NCBI GenBank assembly: GCA_907163345.1
Contig: CAJQUN010000051.1
Location: 186,001 to 250,000, forward strand
Source of the DNA: Haberlea rhodopensis
Lineage: Eukaryota > Streptophyta > Magnoliopsida > Lamiales > Gesneriaceae
DNA: 64,000 bases
Direction of reading: 5' to 3'
This document shows positions 58,963 to 64,000 of this stretch, one piece after another; the stretch's first letter is position 1; each line of letters opens with the position of its first letter. Under the pieces are notes generated by a model that was not told where the DNA came from, searched no databases, and saw only the letters and a program-made list of their open reading frames with translations. A program made the translations under genes and the position numbers.

Positions 58963-60223
58963 TTACCCCAAAATGAAACTAAACATAAATAACATACCAG
59001 AAAATAGTTCTGGGTAGTGCTGCACCATATGCCGCTCCGTCTCCCACGTAACCTCCCCGACACCCCTGTGATCCCACTGAACCTTGATCATAGGTATCAC
59101 TTTGTTCCGAAGTCTGTGGTCTGCTCGATCCAGAATTCTAATAGGCCGTTCCACATAAGATACATCGGATTCCAACTGAACCTCGGAAGGCTGCAACACT
59201 CATACTTCCGCAACATAGACACATGGAACACATCATGTATACCAGACAAAGAAGCTGGCAAAGCCAGTCGGTAAGCTAAGGTGCCAATACGCTGCAAAAT
59301 CTCGTACGGCCCAACATACCTCGGAGACAGTTTCCCGCGCATCCCAAATCGCACCGCACCTCTGAAAGGTGAGATCTTCAAGAAGACCTTATCTCCCAAC
59401 TGAAACTCCAACGGTCTCCGCCATTTATTCGCATAAGCTGTCTGTCTGTCCTGTGCTGCTTTCATTTTCTGCCTTATCACCTTTATCTTCTCTTCCATTT
59501 CTCGAACTAGTTCCGGTCCTCCGACCGATTTACGGTCCAAGTCATCCCAACACAAGGGGGATCTACACCGTCTGCCATAAAGGGCCTCAAAAGGAGCCAT
59601 CTGAATGCTTGCCTGGTAGCTATTATTATAAGAGAACTCTACCAAGGCCACTGAATCCTGCCAAGAAGCATCGAACTCCAATACACAAGCCCTCAACATG
59701 TCCTCGAGCGTTTGGATAGTACGCTCGGTCTGGCCATCCGTCTGAGGATGATATGCAGTTCTCAATCTAACTTCAGTTCCCAAAGCTGACTGAAGACCCT
59801 CCCAAAAATGAGATGTGAATCGTGGGTCTCGATCTGACACTATTGAAATGGGAATCCCGTGCAATCTTGCCACATCTCGAATATACAACTGAGCCATCCT
59901 CAAAAAGGTGAAGGTCATGCTATAAGGAATGAAGTGAGCCACTTTGGTCAATCTGTCCACAATCACCCAAATGGTATCAAAACCCGAGGCACTCCTCGGC
60001 AAGTGAGTCACAAAGTCCATGGAAATGTGTTCCCACTTCCACTTTGGTATCTCCAAGCTTTTCAACTCGCCGCCAGGTCTCTGCCTCTCTGCCTTGACAT
60101 GCTGGAAGATCAAGCATCTCTTAAGAAAAGCGACGACATCACACTTCATTCATTTCCACCAAAATTGATCACGTAGGTCCTTATACATCTTCTTCCCGCC
60201 TGGGTGGATACTAAGTCTGCTAC
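58963..60223 (-). pseudogene. E8 integrase and chromodomain-like tail, partial
   Basis: Reads from the zinc domain (SIHPGGKKMYKDL; knuckle Cys pair partly lost as CLIFQHVKAERQRPGG, first pair C-F instead of C-C) through MDFVTHLPRSAS, SDRDPRFTSHF, TDGQTERT and SPRYVGPYEILQRIG. A TGA near 60150 replaces an Arg codon of the relatives. A loss of about 16 bp near 59198 shifts the frame before the tail, which is then read from 59199 to 58963 (VQWDHRGVGEVTWETERHM). It is truncated at 60223 by E9. Confidence 0.9.
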
Positions 60224-60322
60224 TGTTGGGAAACGATTTCTAAGTTTTGGTGATTACAAACATCAACTGGATAAACACCTACCGGATGTTGAAGACTTAC
60301 CGGGTGATAGAAATCAATCGGA

Positions 60323-60665
60323 CAGACATCAACTGAATGGTTACCAACTGGATAGATATCCACCAGACAGACATCAACTGGATGGTTACCAACTGGATAG
60401 ACATCAACCGGATAGACATCAACTGGATGGTTACCAACGTGATAGACATCAACCGGACAGACATCAACTAAATGGTTACCAACTGGATAGATATCAACCA
60501 GACAGACATCAACTGGATGGTTACAAACTGGATAGACATCAACCGGACAGACATCAACTGGATGGTTACCAACGTGATAGACATCAACCGGACAGACATC
60601 AACTGGATGGCTATCAACTGGATACAGACATCAACCGGATGGACATCTACTGGACAACCATCAAC
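60323..60665 (+). repeat. 45-bp minisatellite (3 x 15 bp) in copia LTR
   Basis: The mark TTACC (TTACA or CTATC in later copies) falls at 60341, 60386, 60431, 60476, 60521, 60566 and 60611, exactly 45 bp apart. Each unit is three 15-bp variants of ACATCAACTGGATGG. It is open in the reading frame only because 15 is a multiple of three. Confidence 0.9.
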
Positions 60666-60960
60666 CGGATAGTCTCACACTGAACAAAGACATCTACTGG
60701 TCAAAAGATGATGAACAAACAGTTGAACAAAGAAGACCAGCAGAAGTCTAACCACCCTGTAAGAGTACTAAGCAACGAGACAAAATAAGTACAATATTCT
60801 CTGACAAAGGTACAACAGAGCGGCGCACCCTGCTATATCTCCGCCACCATTACCGTCAGAACAAAGAGCCGTTGCTTAACAAAATAGGAAAGAAGACAAT
60901 CTGAATTTGGAAAGCTGATCTCTTCCTAATACAGAAAAACTACCGTTGGACCTCTGAATC

Positions 60961-60967
60961 TATAAAT
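60961..60967 (+). promoter_or_regulatory. TATA box of copia LTR
   Basis: TATAAAT, 737 bp into the LTR and downstream of the minisatellite, the usual place for the U3 promoter. Start site not shown. Confidence 0.6.
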
Positions 60968-61570
60968 ACGTCCAAGCAAAGAACGAAGAGGTTAGCTGAG
61001 TGATTTATTCAATCAAAGAGGAACACTTCATCAAAACAGAAAATCAACTTACTGATATTCTAAAAGTTCAGCAGAAGAGCAAACAAGCAGTGCTACTGAA
61101 TCTGTGACAGATTATATCCAACTGAAGTCTGCTTCTCAAGAACACTCAAAGCTAAAAGTTTATTTTGTAAAGAGTGTCATAGAATCTTTTGTAATCAAAT
61201 TAAGAAGTTGTGATTGCTAGGAGTTTAGGCCAAGTTGTGTGAGTGCCTAAGAAGGTTGTATACTGTAAAAGTGTAAACCAAATCTTCTAGTGAATCCTTC
61301 CTGCAAAGGAAGAAGGGGAGACGTAGAAGCGTTGTGCTTCGAACTTCCATAAACAATACTTGTGTCATTCGTTTATTGCCTATTTACTACTCAGTTTCTA
61401 TTCCTCACAAGTCCAGCAGACGTCTTCCGCACTATAATCAGTGTCTGCTAACTTGCCTGATATTGAGAAGCAACTGTAATACTTAAACAGTTTACAGTTA
61501 ACAAGAAAAGAATCAAAATTGAATCTAGTGTTTATTCAACCCCCCTTCAAACACTACCTCGATCCTAACA

Positions 61571-61621
61571 AGTGGTATCAGAGCTTAGGTCTTCTCAATC
61601 TTGAGAGATTACCAAAAACTG
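61571..61621 (+). promoter_or_regulatory. E9 primer-binding site and short leader
   Basis: TGGTATCAGAGC at 61573-61584, two bases after the LTR, complementary to initiator tRNA-Met. The gag ATG follows at 61622. Confidence 0.88.
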
Positions 61622-63573
61622 ATGGCCTCATTCAGCAAGATTCCAATGTTCAAGAAGGATGAATATGACGATTGGAGAATTCGTATGCAAGCACATCTAA
61701 GTGCCCAAGATGATGATATGTGGTTCGTCATCACTGATGGACCAATGAAGATCATGAAAGTCAATACAACAACTGCTATCTCTGGTGGTGAACCTCAGAT
61801 GGTTGAAAAGGATAGATCCTTCTGGACAAACGAAGAAAAGAAAAAGGCAAATCTAGACAATGTGGCAAAAGACGTACTGTTTAAAACTCTGGACAAAATA
61901 TGTTCAACAAGATCAAGATGTGTCCCACTGCAAAGGACATCTGGGAAAAGATTGCTCAGCTGTGTGAAGGAAATGATCAAACCAAGGAGAACAAGCTCAT
62001 TGTTGCCTTACAGAAGTTTGAAAACATCAAAATGATGTCCGGAGAAACTCTAAGCGAATATGATGAGAGAGTAACTGGCATCATAAATGAACTCAATAGC
62101 CTTGGTAAAGACATATCCAACAGGGAAGTCACTCTAAAAGTCATGAGAGGACTCCCAAGAGAATGGGATGTAAAGACGATTGCTATGAGAGAATCAAAAG
62201 ATCTAAACAAGATAGACCTACACGACTTATTTGCTGACTTAAAAGCTTATGAGTTCGAACTAGGTATTCGGATTGAAGATGAACCCAGCACCAGTCAACC
62301 AACAAAAGCTCTTACTGCATCTGAAGCTCCACCTGTCACAACAGAGATGACTCCTGAAAAAAAATGCAACGATGCAATGGTGCTATTTGTCAAGAAATTT
62401 GGAAAGTTTATGAAGAAAAATCAAAAGACATCCTACCCAAGAAGACAAAGCTTCAAGAATAGATCAGATGAAGATGAACGTGTATGCTTTAACTGTCTCA
62501 AACCAGGACACTTTATTGCTGACTGTCCTAAACCAAAGAAGGATGATCAAAAGAAAGGACCAAAAGAATATAGAAAGTCTAAAGAGAATAGAAGATCATC
62601 CAGAAGAGACAGAGAACAGAAAGTACTGGTGGCGGAAGAAAACAAGAACAAATGGGCTGACTCAGAATCAGAAACTTCTTCCAGCTCATCCAGTGACAGT
62701 GAAGATGAAGAAGTTCATTGTCTAATGGCCAACGATGACTGTGAGGTAAATGATTCTAATCTTTCTGAATTTACACATATTGAGCTCACAAATGCATTAC
62801 ATGACATGATAAATGAGTATCAGATGTTGTACGAATCCTTCGAGAACTACAAGACTGAACAACAAGTCCCAACAAAACAGCAGAACAACGAATGTGATTG
62901 TGAACAATCCACTGAGTTGAAAAGCTTGAGGGATATAGTAAGTCAGCTCGAGAAAGAAAGGGATGAAGCAACATGTGCAAACCAGAAACTCAGTAAGCTG
63001 GTTCGCACATGGAATGCATCTACTGCCAGAAAAGATGAAATGCTTGAGTCGATAAGACTTGCTGGTGATCTCACCGGTATAGGCTACTCAAACAATGATA
63101 GTAATTCATCCGGCATCAAATCTCAAATGTGTCTAGAAAGAAACAAGATTCAAACAATGAATTTTGTTAAATCAAGCACAGTATATGATCCCATTGAACT
63201 GGTTAAAGAACCTGTTAAAGCAACACTCATTAAGGAACGGGCATCACACCGAGGTATTGGTTATGTTGAACCAATCAAGAAAGCTAAACCGGGGCAAAAG
63301 TTCAGAAATGAATTTAAACCCACTGGTCGAGCAGCTAGAGAGGTTAAACCCAACTGGTACTACAACTGTATGCCCATCCAGAAGAGGTATATGCCAAACA
63401 ACAGGAACTACAAACCAAGAGCACATGCATACACTCATTATCACACTACACAGTCAAGACCATCACCATCATTTATGAATGCACACACATTTCAGAACAC
63501 ACACCGACCTAAGCCACTCAGGGTCATACAAGTGTGGGTTCCGAAAGGACTAATCCTGCCTGGACCCAAGTAG
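61622..63573 (+). pseudogene. E9 copia gag with one frameshift
   Basis: Start ATG 61622 (MASFSKIPMFKKDEYDDWRI), N-terminal gag to about 61895, then a frame change within a few bases of GACAAAATATG, and the UBN2-like region (IWEKIAQLCEG, LKVMRGLPREWD) in the second frame. Knuckle CFNCLKPGHFIADC is at about 62485-62526, followed by a Lys/Arg-rich stretch, an acidic Ser run (about 62660-62720), a coiled-coil-like part (LKSLRDIVSQLEKERDEA, about 62920) and a Pro/His-rich C-terminus ending with TAG at 63571. About 650 residues in all, long for copia gag. The particle-forming role is known for the family. Confidence 0.88.
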
Positions 63574-63603
63574 GATTGGGTACCAATCATTTTATCGCTT
63601 TAA

Positions 63604-64000
63604 TTGCAGGAAACTAGAATGCATCAAGTTCGGAGATCAGAATGGTTTCTGGACAGCGGATGCTCTAGACATATGACAGGAAATGCGAGCTTATTGTCTG
63701 AACTGGTGGACTCCACCGGACCCAGAATAACTTTTGGAGACAACGCGAAAGGTAGAACCGTGGGTAAGGGTAAGATTATCTACGGTAACATTATTATTAA
63801 AGATATTCTGTTAGTTGAAAATCTATGCTATAACTTAATTAGCATAAGTCAACTCTGTGACAATGGTCATTCTGTAGAGTTCAACCAGCACTCATGCACA
63901 ATCAAATCTACTGATGGCAGTATATTACTTGTAGGAAGAAGGCATGATAACACTTATAAAATTGATTGGAATCTTAATCAGCCTACCTCCTCTACTTGCT
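63604..64000 (+). CDS. E9 copia protease and pre-integrase region, partial
   Basis: In the same frame as the second part of gag but separated by TAG (63571-63573) and TAA (63601-63603). The first ATG is 63619. The protease motif WFLDSGCSRHMTG is at about 63646-63684, then the typical VENLCYNLISISQLCD block leading to the GAG-pre-integrase domain (about 63815-63860). Open to the window end. Whether the two stops are damage or mark a separate pol frame cannot be told from this copy alone. Confidence 0.8.
   Translation, partial: MQETRMHQVRRSEWFLDSGCSRHMTGNASLLSELVDSTGPRITFGDNAKGRTVGKGKIIYGNIIIKDILLVENLCYNLISISQLCDNGHSVEFNQHSCTIKSTDGSILLVGRRHDNTYKIDWNLNQPTSSTC

Larger units (their letters stand above)
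56904..60223 (-). mobile_element. E8: Ty3/gypsy element, cut by E9
   Basis: Minus-strand 3' LTR (56904-58918), PPT, and the chromodomain-like tail and integrase up to 60223, where the copia LTR of E9 starts. RT, gag and 5' LTR lie beyond E9, outside the window. The left flank GAATG (56899-56903) is the candidate target duplication. Confidence 0.92.
60224..61570 (+). repeat. E9 5' LTR (1347 bp)
   Basis: TGTTGGGAAACG to GATCCTAACA, followed by the PBS. It contains a 45-bp tandem repeat (60323-60665) in the U3 part and TATAAAT at 60961-60967. No CGATCGATCG arrays. Confidence 0.92.
60224..64000 (+). mobile_element. E9: Ty1/copia element (SIRE-like), right part outside window
   Basis: LTR 60224-61570, PBS 61573-61584, gag and the beginning of protease-integrase. 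It is inserted in the integrase of E8; left flank GCTAC (60219-60223) is the candidate duplication. Copia is shown by gag of the UBN2 type with one CCHC knuckle, protease DSGCSRHMTG and the pre-integrase region. The SIRE label rests on the long gag with an acidic Ser-rich segment and the LTR length; it is tentative. Confidence 0.9.

Noticed and set aside
60204..60683. 159-codon open frame with a 15-residue repeat (DRHQLDGYQL type)
   Set aside because: It crosses the E8/E9 junction and lies in the U3 of the copia LTR; a 15-bp repeat is always open if one unit is.

Overview
The window is plant nuclear DNA made almost entirely of nested LTR retrotransposons. I see no host protein gene, rRNA or tRNA gene, and no bacterial-style feature. 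The plant call rests on three things: chromovirus-type Ty3/gypsy polyproteins (gag with CCHC knuckles, aspartic protease, RT, RNase H, integrase and a chromodomain-like tail, as in the Tekay/Del clade), primer-binding sites reading TGGTATCAGAGC (complementary to the 3' end of plant initiator tRNA-Met), and a Ty1/copia element with a SIRE-like gag at the right edge. The species cannot be named from sequence alone.

Layout. E1 (minus, 1-5050, cut by the window) sits inside the 5' LTR of E2. E2 (plus, 5051-9766 and 18892-20053) is an old, stop-riddled copy split by E3 (plus, 9767-18891), a complete element with 2.17-2.18 kb LTRs and an ATATA target duplication. E4 (minus, 20054-27139) lies in the integrase of E2 and is cut off inside its own 5' LTR. 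There it is fused to E5 (plus, 27140-29466), a pol fragment that forms a tandem with E6 (plus, 29467-38227): LTR-linked repeat units of about 6.48 kb that share a deletion of the RT core. E7 (minus, 38453-49477, ATACT duplication, nearly identical LTRs) carries a solo LTR, S1 (42900-45025, AGATA duplication), inside its RT. E7 itself lies inside X, a non-coding minus-strand element (38228-38452 plus 49483-54332). X stands head-to-head with a related plus-strand copy, Y (54333-56903). E8 (minus, 56904-60223) follows and is cut by the copia element E9 (plus, 60224 to the window end).

How it works together. Every gypsy coding region is broken by stops, frameshifts or deletions, yet E3, E6 and E7 have LTR pairs differing by only about 0.4-1 percent by eye. 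This suggests recent spread with proteins supplied by other copies. Half of the nonsense codons I could align are CAG to TAG, as expected from deamination of methylated CHG cytosines.

The most unusual signals are in the LTRs. (1) Each gypsy LTR of the main group carries 4-10 copies of the palindrome CGATCGATCG set 20-22 bp apart, mostly in a 2+4+2 layout that recurs in diverged subfamilies and both orientations. (2) Downstream of it, before the PBS, lie arrays of short hairpins whose loops stay constant while the stems change in a compensating way. At least four unrelated sequence versions exist, and one is hugely expanded in X and Y. (3) A conserved GTACGT...ACGTAC hairpin that also looks like a 5' splice site, and a branch-point/acceptor-like sequence ending just before the gag ATG, suggest a leader intron. 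All identities and pairings here were judged by eye.
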